DNA of 64,000 nt, taken from positions 1 to 64,000 of the forward strand of contig NBMB01000010.1 of the NCBI GenBank assembly GCA_002084765.1, in the 5' to 3' direction. Numbering within the stretch: position 1 is the stretch's first letter; each line of letters starts with the position of its first letter. The translations under genes and the position numbers were made by a program. The notes beneath the pieces were generated by a model. That model was not told the DNA's origin. It did not search any database and saw only the letters and a list, made by a program, of their open reading frames with translations. This document shows positions 39,796-49,905 of the stretch, piece after piece. The stretch comes from Candidatus Cloacimonetes bacterium 4572_55 (GTDB lineage: Bacteria; 4572-55).

Positions 39796-39819
39796 AATTA
39801 CCCCCTAAATTTGATTACA

Positions 39820-39858
39820 GTTCGATCCACAGATTACAAAGAAGATGGATTATTCAGG
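39820..39858. repeat. Dispersed intergenic repeat, diverged copy
   Basis: TTCGATCCACAGATTACA followed by AGATGGATTATTCAGG lies between the two exported-protein genes. It resembles the 24784 and 44257 copies but is more diverged. It separates genes that share their N-terminal module. Confidence 0.4.
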
Positions 39859-39872
39859 CTATTTTTAGAGAA

Positions 39873-40889
39873 CTATCGACGTATCAACTGCTTGCAGTCC
39901 GTGAAGCCGGGAGCGGTAAGCCGCAGGAGATAGACGCCTTTTCCAGCGATCTGACCGAATCGATTTTCTCCGTTCCACGGAATGTTGTGCAAGCCAGCAC
40001 TGAATTGACTATTGGCGAGTGTGTGGATCTGGCGACCCGTGATATCGAATATATCGATTTTTACAGGCGCGGATTGGGCTATCTGGAAGCGGATTGCGGT
40101 TTGTTTACAAAACGGATTGGGATAATTTTGCCATAATACATTTTGATTTTCCTGAATAGATATTGATTCCTCAATACTAAGCACATCGATTGTAAATGTT
40201 TTTTCATACGTTTGTTCAAAACTGTCCGCGGTCTGCACCCGGATCGAGAGAGTTTGGGAGTCGAATCCGATGACCTGGGCGGTTGTCAGTTCATCGCCCA
40301 CAATTTGGAACAAGTCGTTGTCGTGGTCTCCCTCGCCGTGGGCAAGACTATAGGCAAAGGTCTCGCATCCATCTGGGTCTATCGTGATAAAAGAGCCGAC
40401 AATTGTCCCGATCGGGGAATCTCCGTTCAGCTCCAGATTGATCAGATAGATGTTTGTGGGAGGGCAGTTTGGCTCGAATTCAGCGTTCAGATAAATTTTT
40501 GTATAAATCCCGAATCCGAATGTGCTGTCTCCGATCTCATACGTTGCCGCCGCGTCAAAAATTTCGTCGCAGCCCGTGTCGCAAATCTTAAAAGTCATGG
40601 GATTTCCAGGCGTAAAGCCGGGAAGATCTACCGGAGGATCGCCCTCCCAAGCGGTCAACGAGAGGTTATATTCCCCATCGTATGCAACGGCTCCAACGCA
40701 CAGGGTATCGTCGAATACTGCGATCACATCCCCGACAGAAATCGGACAGTTGTTCACGTCAACGCCGCCTATCACGATCGGGTAAGGAATGCCTGTTTGA
40801 GCAAACTCAAAGCAGGGTGTCTGGGCAAAAGCGTTCATAACTGAGGTCAGCCAGATGTAACAACTCAGAATGAATATCCGTTTCCACAT
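39873..40889 (-). CDS. Secreted protein with shared N-terminal module and FlgD/Por-like sorting domain
   Basis: A 338-residue exported protein. After a signal peptide (1-22), residues 25-145 hold the same module as in the two giants (YPIVIGG, GDVIAVFDDTLCVGA, LPGFTPGNPMTFKICD). A middle domain of about 95 residues resembles a single cadherin-like repeat. The C-terminus (about 250-338) carries WQNYPNPFCKQTAIRF, VKIDIFDITGRQIHTL and GKGVYLLRL, as in type IX-like or FlgD-Ig C-terminal domains. In Bacteroidetes such domains are cut off during export; whether that machinery exists here is unknown. ATG 40889 follows AAGGAGA. Confidence 0.85.
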   Translation of the reverse strand: MWKRIFILSCYIWLTSVMNAFAQTPCFEFAQTGIPYPIVIGGVDVNNCPISVGDVIAVFDDTLCVGAVAYDGEYNLSLTAWEGDPPVDLPGFTPGNPMTFKICDTGCDEIFDAAATYEIGDSTFGFGIYTKIYLNAEFEPNCPPTNIYLINLELNGDSPIGTIVGSFITIDPDGCETFAYSLAHGEGDHDNDLFQIVGDELTTAQVIGFDSQTLSIRVQTADSFEQTYEKTFTIDVLSIEESISIQENQNVLWQNYPNPFCKQTAIRFQIAQSAPVKIDIFDITGRQIHTLANSQFSAGLHNIPWNGENRFGQIAGKGVYLLRLTAPGFTDCKQLIRR

Positions 40890-40948
40890 ACTTTCTCCTT
40901 GGCTCCTAAAATTAAGGACTTTGGAAAAGTGATTACCAAAGCCCCAAT

Positions 40949-41953
40949 CTAATCAATATCTATCGGAAATTCAACAATAAATTTCGCTCCATTTTTCAGG
41001 GAGCTTTCACACCATACTTTTCCCTCCATAGCTGTGGTAAATTTTTTTGCAAAATAGAGACCCAGACCTGAGGAACGCTCACCGCCAGTGGGAGTCGCGC
41101 TGAGGCGACAATGCTTACCGAACAGTTTTTCCTTGTCTTTATTGGTCAAACCCGGACCTTGATCTTCTACCTCACAACGGATGAAATCGCCCTTTTTCAT
41201 CACACGGACAAAAACCTGCTTTCCGCAAGGCGAGTATTTGATCGCGTTTGAGATAAGATTATCCAAAATCTGAAGCAACCAGTTGGAATCAGCCTGCATT
41301 CGGTAACTGACTGCCGAGCTGGAATATTCCAAAGACATGTGCTTTTGTTCCGCCATCGGCATATTTTTCGCTACTGCTTTTTGCGCAATCTGGGACAAAT
41401 CAACAGGATTGATCTGAAATATATTTTTTCCTTGATCAAGCTGGCTTGCATTCAAAATGTTGATAATCAGGTGATGTATCTGGTCTGAGCTTACCTTGAC
41501 TTCTTTGAGAAGATTGTCGACTTTTTTCAGGGCGTCACGCGCATCTTTTTTCAAAATATCTTGAATCAGTTCGGTATAAATCATCACAGCAGTCAACGGA
41601 TTCTGAAGGTCATGCCCCATGAGTCCGATCAAATCTTTTTTGTTTTGATTTTCACGCGTTAACTCTTCGACTTGATTCATCAAGTCCTCATTTTGCCTCT
41701 GGAGTTTTTCGGTCTGCTCCTGTACCGCCTTCTCAAGTCGATGGCGGTCAGGATCTTGGCTCAAATAGAGACGGATCACGCGTGAGCTATTGGAACCCTT
41801 ATGCCACGAATAATTTTTTGCGGGAGAACTCTTCAAATAGGATGCGCCTTCTTTGATAACAACCATTCTCCAATTAGAGCCGTCCGCATCGTCATGTGCG
41901 ATGACTTCTTTGGGTTGAGGTGCTTCCATTTTATAAAGAATTGCATTGCTCAT
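40949..41953 (-). CDS. Cytosolic sensor histidine kinase
   Basis: A 334-residue kinase without membrane segments. Order: an N-terminal region of about 60 residues without a known fold, a coiled coil (about 70-110), the HisKA H-box MGHDLQNPL (histidine 114; HDLQNP in place of the common HELRNP), and the ATPase domain with N-box QILDNLISNAIKYS (about 228-241) and G-boxes EDQGPGL and SSGLGLYFAK. No response regulator is adjacent. Two small membrane proteins lie directly upstream on the same strand, and a perfect palindrome lies 55-76 bases before the start codon. The signal is unknown. Confidence 0.92.
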   Translation of the reverse strand: MSNAILYKMEAPQPKEVIAHDDADGSNWRMVVIKEGASYLKSSPAKNYSWHKGSNSSRVIRLYLSQDPDRHRLEKAVQEQTEKLQRQNEDLMNQVEELTRENQNKKDLIGLMGHDLQNPLTAVMIYTELIQDILKKDARDALKKVDNLLKEVKVSSDQIHHLIINILNASQLDQGKNIFQINPVDLSQIAQKAVAKNMPMAEQKHMSLEYSSSAVSYRMQADSNWLLQILDNLISNAIKYSPCGKQVFVRVMKKGDFIRCEVEDQGPGLTNKDKEKLFGKHCRLSATPTGGERSSGLGLYFAKKFTTAMEGKVWCESSLKNGAKFIVEFPIDID

Positions 41954-42007
41954 CTTTATGATTTCCTTTTTATTATGATTTCCCTTTTATTTTTATAAGA
42001 TATTGGT

Positions 42008-42029
42008 TTGATATTAATATTAATATCAA
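42008..42029. promoter_or_regulatory. 22-bp perfect palindrome upstream of the histidine kinase gene
   Basis: The half-site TTGATATTAAT (42008-42018) is followed directly by its exact reverse complement (42019-42029). It sits in the 134-base gap between the small membrane gene and the kinase gene. It could bind a dimeric regulator, but the sequence is AT-only apart from two positions, so chance is a fair alternative. Confidence 0.4.
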
Positions 42030-42087
42030 TTTAAAATCAAAATTAACGTTTCTATCACAGCACTCACGATTTTGCGATTGATTCGTT

Positions 42088-42258
42088 TTAACCTATCGAA
42101 ATCGCTTGAAATCGCTTGAAATCGTCGTCAACTTCAAGCGAAGCAAAGCGTTTTCTGATAGTCTCCATTCCATATTCGAGTGCCACCAAACTGGAAATAA
42201 CCAGAATGTAGGTAAAAGCCAAACAAAAATTGATCAAAAATTTCAAATAAGCAGACAT
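42088..42258 (-). CDS. Small membrane protein 2 (paralogue of the neighbouring small protein)
   Basis: A 56-residue protein. The ATG at 42258 follows the strong site AGGAGGAAGG. It has one membrane segment (about residues 9-27) ending in VALEYGMETIRKRF, then an acidic and basic tail (about 41-52). Aligned without gaps to the protein encoded at 42283-42423, about 18 of the first 38 residues are identical, including MxAYxK and LEYGxE. It starts 24 bases after that gene and precedes the histidine kinase gene by 134 bases. I do not recognise the family. The two good ribosome binding sites and the paralogy argue strongly for real translation. Confidence 0.7.
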   Translation of the reverse strand: MSAYLKFLINFCLAFTYILVISSLVALEYGMETIRKRFASLEVDDDFKRFQAISIG

Positions 42259-42282
42259 CCCTTCCTCCTTTTTTTAAAAAAA

Positions 42283-42423
42283 TCATATCTTGATTCGAGT
42301 CGAAACGCTTAGGTATTTTCCAACAGATTCTATCCCGTATTCAAGAATAACCAAACCAAAAATAATCAGGATGTGAAATAATGTCAGAAAAGAATTTGCC
42401 AAAGATTTTGAATACGCGAACAT
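42283..42423 (-). CDS. Small membrane protein 1 (paralogue of the neighbouring small protein)
   Basis: A 46-residue protein. The ATG at 42423 follows GAGGAG at a slightly short distance. A single hydrophobic segment (about residues 9-27) ends in VILEYGIESVGKYL, then a short basic tail follows. It is related residue by residue to small protein 2. A 6-bp hairpin (CTTGAA/TTCAAG, 42439-42454) lies just before the ribosome binding site. The upstream region to 42695 holds no other gene. The function is unknown; position suggests it is co-transcribed with small protein 2 and perhaps the kinase. Confidence 0.65.
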   Translation of the reverse strand: MFAYSKSLANSFLTLFHILIIFGLVILEYGIESVGKYLSVSTRIKI

Positions 42424-42695
42424 TTTCTCCTCATCTTTCTTGAAAATATTCAAGCTACGTACAGGTTAGTTAATTCGCTGTTCCTATTTTATCAAAACGG
42501 ACGACACGGAAAATTGCTAAAAAAAATATGTTGATTTTGGAATTTTTTTTTATGTAACCTCAAAAAGATGCCCCAGCATGGCGAATCGGGATGATTACAC
42601 TTGCATTTACAGCGTCGATGCAATAGATTTCGTATCTATTCAGAGAAAGCCGCGACATATCCTTATTCACACGTTTCTCTAAAAAAGGAGTCCAC

Positions 42696-44207
42696 ATGCC
42701 GCCAAGTAATTATGACACTTTGTCCGCGACTGGCGCAAAATTCAATCGACTGCTTTATAACCAATCTCTCGCTTTATTGACCGATCTCTACCAAATCACA
42801 ATGGCTTACGGTTATTGGAAGACCGGCATGTCCGAGAGAGAAAGCGTATTTCATCTCTTTTTTCGCAAAAATCCTTTCAAAGGGGGATTTAGTGTTGCTT
42901 GCGGATTGGAAACGGTTATCGACTATCTGGATCATTTCCAATTTGCTCAATCGGATTTGGAGTATCTCGCGACATTGACCGGCAACGATACCAGGAAGCT
43001 ATTTGACGACGGTTTTTTGAATTATTTGAAAAAACTCTGTTTTGCCTGCGATATAGACGCGATTCCAGAAGGTGCTGTTGTCTTTCCCCACGAACCGCTT
43101 ATCCGCGTCCAAGGTCCCTTGATCCAGTGCCAACTTCTGGAAACAGCTTTGTTAAACATGATCAATTTTCAGACGCTCATTGCCACAAAGGCGGCTCGCG
43201 TCTGCATCGCCACACAGAGTCAGCCCGTTTTGGAATTTGGCTTGCGTCGGGCGCAGGGAATCGACGGCGGGATCACTGCCGCGAGAGCCGCGTATATTGG
43301 CGGATGTTCCTCGACCTCGAACGTGCTGGCTGGCAAGATATACGATATTCCGGTAAGAGGTACGCACGCCCACAGTTGGGTCTTATGTTTCGACCGAGAG
43401 ATCGACTCCTTTCGCGCTTATGCCGACGTCATGCCCAACAATTGCGTCTTTTTGGTTGATACCTATCACACGCTGGAGGGCGTCAAAAATGCGATTGTTG
43501 TGGGCAGAGAATTGCGGGAACAGGGCTTTGAGATGGTGGGGATTCGGCTGGACTCCGGGGACTTGGCATACCTGAGCATAGAGGCTCGCAAGCTGCTGGA
43601 TCACGCGGGATTCCCAGACGCCAAGATTGTCGCAAGCAATGATCTTGATGAACAATTGGCAGAGAGTCTGAAGAATCAAGGTGCCAAAATCGATCTGTGG
43701 GGGATCGGCACAAAGCTGATAACGGCTTATGAACAACCCGCGCTCGGCGGAGTGTATAAGCTGTCTGCGATCCGCTCGTCTGAAACCGAATGGCATCAAA
43801 AAGTCAAGTTGTCCGAACAGTACATCAAGGTATCGAATCCGGGCATACAGCAGGTGCGGCGCTATTATGATGAGAGCGAAAATATTGCGGATGTTATATA
43901 CGACGTCCATACGGACTTAAGTCAGGGCTGCGTCATGGTGGATCAGTTGAATATGACTCGGCGCAAAAGCATCCCAAAGGATACTAAATGGACGGACTTG
44001 CTGGTGCCAATTTACCGAAAAGGAAAGCGGGTCTATGACTCTCCTTCAATCCATGAGATCCGAGGGCACACCTCGACAAACCTCTGCCGGTTTCATAGCG
44101 GAATAAAACGGTTTCATAACCCGCATCAATATCCTGTCGGAATAGAAAAATCGCTCTTTGATATGAAAACGGAGCTGATTTTGAAAGCAAGGAGGTTGGA
44201 GAAGTAA
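42696..44207 (+). CDS. pncB: Nicotinate phosphoribosyltransferase
   Basis: Joins nicotinate to PRPP in the NAD salvage (Preiss-Handler) pathway in the cytosol. The 503-residue protein starts the core with [16 protein letters not shown], shows [13 protein letters not shown], the catalytic-histidine region RGTHAHSWV and the phosphate-binding [12 protein letters not shown]. Length and motifs match the long bacterial type. ATG 42696 follows AAAAAAGGAG. With nadA at 7.9 kb, the organism has genes for both de novo and salvage NAD synthesis, though not clustered. Confidence 0.95.
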   Translation: MPPSNYDTLSATGAKFNRLLYNQSLALLTDLYQITMAYGYWKTGMSERESVFHLFFRKNPFKGGFSVACGLETVIDYLDHFQFAQSDLEYLATLTGNDTRKLFDDGFLNYLKKLCFACDIDAIPEGAVVFPHEPLIRVQGPLIQCQLLETALLNMINFQTLIATKAARVCIATQSQPVLEFGLRRAQGIDGGITAARAAYIGGCSSTSNVLAGKIYDIPVRGTHAHSWVLCFDREIDSFRAYADVMPNNCVFLVDTYHTLEGVKNAIVVGRELREQGFEMVGIRLDSGDLAYLSIEARKLLDHAGFPDAKIVASNDLDEQLAESLKNQGAKIDLWGIGTKLITAYEQPALGGVYKLSAIRSSETEWHQKVKLSEQYIKVSNPGIQQVRRYYDESENIADVIYDVHTDLSQGCVMVDQLNMTRRKSIPKDTKWTDLLVPIYRKGKRVYDSPSIHEIRGHTSTNLCRFHSGIKRFHNPHQYPVGIEKSLFDMKTELILKARRLEK

Positions 44208-44256
44208 GCGATCCGGGTTATTGGGTTATCTAAGCGCGGGTCTGGGGCAGATTATC

Positions 44257-44297
44257 GGTCCGCAGATTACGCAGATTATCGCAGATTAAGAATTGGG
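44257..44297. repeat. Dispersed intergenic repeat, GGTCCGCAGATTACGCAGAT type
   Basis: Near-identical partner of 24784-24822 (36 of 37 bases). It ends at the ribosome binding site (GGGAGGG) of the following secreted-protein gene, so it may also form part of its leader. Confidence 0.6.
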
Positions 44298-44306
44298 AGG
44301 GTTGCT

Positions 44307-47300
44307 ATGAGAAAGTTGGTTTCTTTTATTATTTGCGTTATCATAAGTTTGGCGGCAAATTTGGCGTTCAGCGCGGTTAGCGATTATACATTTTCGGCTT
44401 CCGGGGGAACATTTACCCCATTAAGCGGGGCAACCGCTTTGGATGCTATCGAAGACGATGACGAGCTATCCGCCGCAATACCGATCGGCTTTACTTTTGT
44501 CTATGACAGATCGAGTTATTCCAATGTAAAAGTCTCTTCCAACGGCTGGCTAACCTTTAACACAGGTGCCAGCGGAAACGAGAACAGCAATAATCTCGAT
44601 TTCAGTACCACCTCTATCAGACCGCTCGTAGCACCATTATGGGACGACCTTGATGGACGGGCATCGTCGATTTCAACTGCGTCTTATATAACTGACGGCA
44701 CTCCCGGTAGCCGGGTCTTTACAATGGAATGGCTGAACTGGGAATGGGGATATAATTCAGGCGACGGCGTACTATCCTTTCAGGTAAAATTATACGAGGC
44801 TGATGGGAAAATCGAGTTTATCTACCGTCAGGAATCTGATTATGTGTCTAACGGCTCCGCATCTATTGGGATAACAAGCGCAGGCACAGGGAATGGTAAT
44901 TTTATATCTCTGGACAGTGCCGGAACATCCCCTAATGCAAGCTCGACTAACGAGACGTCCAAACCGGCAACCGGCCAGGTTTATGCTTTTACTCCGCGAC
45001 CTTATGTCAACCAACTCACCGCGGACGCCACGGTCCTTGCCGGTCAATCGTTCAACTATTTTATGGAAATCGTCAATACCGGTGCTGGCGACGTCTTTGA
45101 TCTGAGCCTAACCGGCGGCAGTTGGACTTATGCGATCCGCAATAAGGGTGATACGGCTGACATAGCCACAATAGCACTCAATTCCGGCGATAAAGATACG
45201 GCTATTGTGAAAGTCACGGTTCCCGGCGGTGCGTCGTGCAGTGAAGCGGATACAGTGAAATTCAAGGCAGTGTCTCAAAGTGACGAGTCCGTATCTGACA
45301 GCACCTATATTGCAACCGGGGCGCTGACTGCCATCTCGTCATTTCCTTATATCCAAAATTTTGACGGATGGGCTGATATGACAGGAAGTATTTCAGGATG
45401 TCAAACATCGATACCGGTCAGTGACTGTTGGACCAATGACAGTTCGGATGATAATGACTGGATCCCGCGGACCGGCAGTACATCCTCCTCCGGCACCGGG
45501 CCCCCAGATGATCACACCGGCGGCGAAAATTACGTATACACCGAAGCGTCATCTTGTCATGATCATACCGCCAATCTGCTGAGTCCCCCATTTGACTTTA
45601 GCGGCCAAACAGCGATTGAATTGACATTTTGGTATCACATGTACGATTTGTCCGGAAGCGGTATGGGTCGCTTACGCGTCGATTTCTATTACAATGGTGC
45701 CTGGCATAACGGTATGACCACCAATTGGAATGGCGCGCTCGGCGATAGTCTCTCCGGCAACCAGGGAAATGTATGGCATAAAGCGACAACAGACATCTCG
45801 GCAGCCGCTAACGATAGTAATGCCCAAATCAGATTTTGCGGTCTGACCGGCGACAGCTATAGCGACATGGCAATAGACGACGTCCGCATCGCAGAACCGC
45901 TTGCAAACGATTTTTCCGCCTTATCTCACGACCAGAACAGTGCCTCCATGCCCGATACCACAGTTGCGGCGAACACTCCGGTTAATCTGCGTATTGTGGT
46001 TCAGAACCTGGGGACAACCGCGCAAACCAGTCAGGTCGGGTGGTGGCTCGCGGATGATCATGGCACGACCGGCACGGCAACAACTGCAAATTTGGCTAAG
46101 AATGAGATGGACACGCTATCATTCTCGCCCTGGACCCCGACTGCCGGCGGAGTCTATAGCCCTCGAGTTTTTTAGCGAACTCCCTAATGACGGGGATACG
46201 AGCAATGATACGACCACAGTGCAGGTTATCGTATGCGCTCCTGAGACGCCATGTATCACGCAAGGCTTTGAGGGAGTCTCTGACTTGCCGGGGTGTTGGA
46301 CTCTGGAAAACGTGAATCAGGACAGCCAGACCTGGGCAACCTCTATTTAAGGTGCTCACACAGGAGATCAATCCGTGCGGATGCGGTTCGGCAGCGAGTC
46401 TTTTCCAGCCGATGGCTGGTTGTATAGCCTGCCTGTCATATTATCCGCGGATTCCACGTATAAAGTCGGGTTCTATTACAAACCGAGCCACGGAAGTGCT
46501 GTTCAGGATTTATCCCTCTGGGTCGGAACAGCCTCCAGCGCAGCGGTCATGACCACCGGTGACAGCCTGTGGTATCAGCAATTACCAATACGGATTACAA
46601 CGAGACTGACGTGCGTTTCAGACCCGCGGCAAGCGGCGTCTATTACTTTGGCTGGCATTGCTTCAGCAATCTTAGCGGAGATGCGTATAGTATGTTCATG
46701 GATGATATTTCGATATGCACGGTCGTTACTCAACATGACTATGCCACACTCTCCAATGCCCTGGACAGCCGTTCCATGCCCGATACCACGGTGGCAACCG
46801 GCAGCGCAGTCACATTCCGTATTGTGGCACTTAACGGGGGTATGACCACGGAATCCAGCCCCATCCAATGGACATGCAGCACCGGAACCCCCACATCGGA
46901 TTCGGATGAAAACACCCCGTCTTTGGCTCCGAATGATACGGAGTACCATATATTCGCGCCGGACTGGATCGCTCCTGGCACGCCCGGAGAATATACGGTC
47001 AAATTTTTTACTGCCCTGGGAACAGATGAAGACCCCTCGAATGATACGACCACAGTACAGATTACGGTCGTCCAATCCTATCCGACGCCATATACCCAAA
47101 ATTTTGACGACTCGTATCCGCCGACTGATTGGTATGAAGCAATTGGCAACCCGCCTCCCCCGGTACCTGGCTCGAGTTCCTGGGCAAAATCCAATAATTT
47201 TGCAAATGACGGGATCAGCAGCCCGGGCGCGGTAATGAACGTCTATGGCACGGATCGGGACTGGTTAATATCACCCCTCATCAACCTGGGAAGCAGTGCC

Positions 47301-49561
47301 TGTAAATTGACGTACAAAGTTGCTGTGACGGATGATTATGACAGCGATCCTGAGACAATGGCTGCCGAGGATACAGTTTTTGTGCTTATTTCTACGGATG
47401 GCGGAATTACTTGGGATAAAAATCAACGCATTACCTTGTATACGAATACGAATTCCCCGCCCAATAGCGGCCTGATCCAGAGCTTCAGTCTATCGGCGTA
47501 CACAGGATATGCCCGATTTGCTTTTTTTACTGTCGGAGCCGGAGAATCGCCAGACATGGACATCCACTTCGATGATTTTCAGGTCCAGGAAATTGTCGAC
47601 GACGACTTTGGCGTATTATCCCATGCCCGGAACAGCGCCTCCATGTCCGACACCGCGTTTGTCCTGGCTGGCTCTGAGATCGATCTGTATATTGTGGCAA
47701 AAAATTTTGGGACAAATGCCCAGAGCAGCGACGTCGGTTGGCGGCAGGCAGGCGATCATGGCGTGAGCGGCTCGGCAACAACCGCATCCCTGGCGTTGTT
47801 TGAAGCGGACACCCTGGCATTTTCAGCCTGGACCGCGCCGTCCACCGCGGGAACCTATACTCTGGAGTTCTTTACCCAACTTCCCGGCGATGCAGATCAT
47901 AGCAATGACACGACCATTGTGCATGTGGGTGTGGTAGAGTCGATATCGATATTTCCGTGGACAGAAGATTTTGAAACATTTACCCCGTGCGGAGGAACGG
48001 TGTGTCTCAATAACTCGACCTGCATCGATGAGATGGCGAATGATTGGCAAAACGACGCTTATAACGATGATACGAATTGGCGTATCGATTCGGACGGAAC
48101 ACAGAGCAATACCACGGGTCCGTCCCAGGATCATAACCCAGGAAGCGGCGACGGTATTTATTTATACACCGAGGCCTCCGGGTGTACTGAAAATGATGAA
48201 GCGCATCTGGTCAGTCCCTATTTCGATTTTACGACTTCATCCGCCCCCCGGATGTCTTTTTGGTATCACATGTACGGTGCCAGTATGGGTGAATTGCACA
48301 TTGACCTCTATTATGCCGGTTCGTGGCATAATGACGTCACGGCTGCCATATCCGGGCAGCAGCAATCCGGATCCGATGAGGCGTGGCTGGAACGAACGGT
48401 CGATCTGATCGACGTCGGGGGCATGAACAGCACCCGGTTTCGGTTCAGAGGAATTCGCGGAGATAGTTCTTATAGCGATATGGCAATCGACGACGTCACT
48501 GTATATCAACCGCCGGTCAATAACTGCGATCTCACAGCATGGCAGACCTGGACCGGGCAGGATAGTCATTCATTGAATGTGGACCCATTATACACATCCG
48601 TAACCAATCTGACACCGCAAAACACATCGCCGGCGCGGCGATAGACACGGTCTGCATTGACGTGCAAACCGGATGGAACATGATCGCCGGACCCTCCTGC
48701 GATGTGCCATTGGGAAATATTCAAGATGCGGGAGATATTATTATCGACAACACACTCTATCGTTTTTCTGGATCGTATCAATCAACCACAACCATCGAAC
48801 AGGGCGAGGGCTACTGGATTCGGGTCACTGCGAATGGTCAGCTCTGTATGAATTGCGGTCAGCCCGCGGCCGCGATTGCTGGCAATGACCATAATGCTCT
48901 CCTCGACGATATGCCCCGACTGATTCTGTCAGATTCGAATCAAAGCGAGCAAATTCTTTATGTTACGCCCGATATGAGAGGTCTATCTCGCGATCAATTC
49001 AGCCTCCCCCCGGCTCCCATGCCCCGCGCGTTTGATATCCGATTTAGCGGCGATACCCGCCTGACCACGGCTGACGAAACTGTCATTCACATCCAGGGCG
49101 TGGACTATCCTCTCACAATCAGCCCGGATAATCTCTTGGATGAATATGGCGTGGGCTATGCGATCTGCGAGATGATGGACCATGAGGAAATGCGTCGCCA
49201 CCCGCTCGTCGAGGGCGAGGAGATCATGATTTCCGGCTCTGAAATAACCCACTTATTATTGATCCGCGTCGCCCTGACCCCGCTGAAGTTCGCAGTGGAT
49301 CAGAACTATCCAAATCCCTTTAACCCGATCACGACGATTCGCTATGCCATTCCCAGGGCTGGCGATGTGGAGATCCGAGTCTATAATATTTCCGGTCAGC
49401 GGGTCAAAACGCTGGTTGATAAACAGCAGGAGACCGGGTATTATTCAGTAATTTGGGACGGTCGCAATGAGCGGGGAAGTCAGGTCGGCAGCGGGACGTA
49501 TTTCTATGTGGTCAAGGCTGGATCGGATGAGGCGATGCGGAAGATGGTTTTGCTGAAATAA
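44307..49561 (+). pseudogene. Large secreted CARDB/MAM-like protein with sorting domain, broken by indels and a stop
   Basis: Originally one exported protein of about 1,750 residues: signal peptide, a beta-rich domain (IGFTFVYDRSSYSNVKVSSN), repeated CARDB-like domains (HDQNSASMPDTT, EFFSELPNDGDTSNDTT) alternating with MAM-like jelly-roll domains (FWYHMYDLSGSGMGRLRVDF, YSDMAIDDV), a WNMIAGP module and a final NYPNPFNPITTIRY sorting domain. The frame breaks near 46160 (extra C in CCC), has TAA at 46348-46350, breaks near 46570 (a G missing) and again near 48630 (one base missing). Pieces: 44307-46175, about 46160-46570 with the internal stop, 46569-48644, 48662-49561. The indels sit in short homopolymer or GC runs, so sequencing error is as likely as decay; the stop is harder to explain that way. 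Confidence 0.8.
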
Positions 49562-49617
49562 TATTGTAGCGAATCAGCTGTGACAAGATGATAGGTTGAA
49601 ATGCCCAGCAGATATCG

Positions 49618-49665
49618 AAAATCCCCTCGCTCGCGCGGCGATCTCGTGCGTGGAGGGGATTTTTT
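49618..49665 (+). terminator. Intrinsic terminator after the 44-49 kb gene
   Basis: AAAATCCCCTC (49618-49628) pairs with GAGGGGATTTT (from 49653), with a GC-rich 24-base loop that can fold further, and runs into a T-rich tail. The A-run on the other side could make it work in both directions. Confidence 0.8.
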
Positions 49666-49725
49666 GTTTTCGCGGGTCACGGGTCTGATCCAATAGTTTG
49701 TTCTCGGCAGCTATGATGGTTTCCC

Positions 49726-49753
49726 TTGACAAAGAATTAAAATCGCTTATCAT
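49726..49753 (+). promoter_or_regulatory. Strong candidate sigma-70 promoter for tssF
   Basis: TTGACA (49726-49731) and TATCAT (49748-49753) are 16 bases apart. The expected start near 49760 leaves a leader of about 145 bases before the tssF ATG at 49906. The leader holds only very short open frames. Confidence 0.6.
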
Positions 49754-49905
49754 TAGAACTGAAGGAAAGTTTCGTTTTTCGCAATATTCAATATGAACGA
49801 GGCTTCTTTCCTGAATTTATGAAAAAATGAATCGTTTCGACCATGAAAATAATAATGATGTCAATTCTGAAAACTAAATCTAAAATAAGCGGAAGATAGG
49901 TAAAT

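Noticed and set aside
42106-42312. Plus-strand frame of 68 codons over the small membrane genes
   Set aside because: It is antisense to two short genes that have ribosome binding sites and are paralogous to each other.
39873-49561. Claim that a complete type IX secretion system is encoded here
   Set aside because: Only FlgD/Por-like sorting domains are visible; no Por or Gld machinery gene lies in the window.
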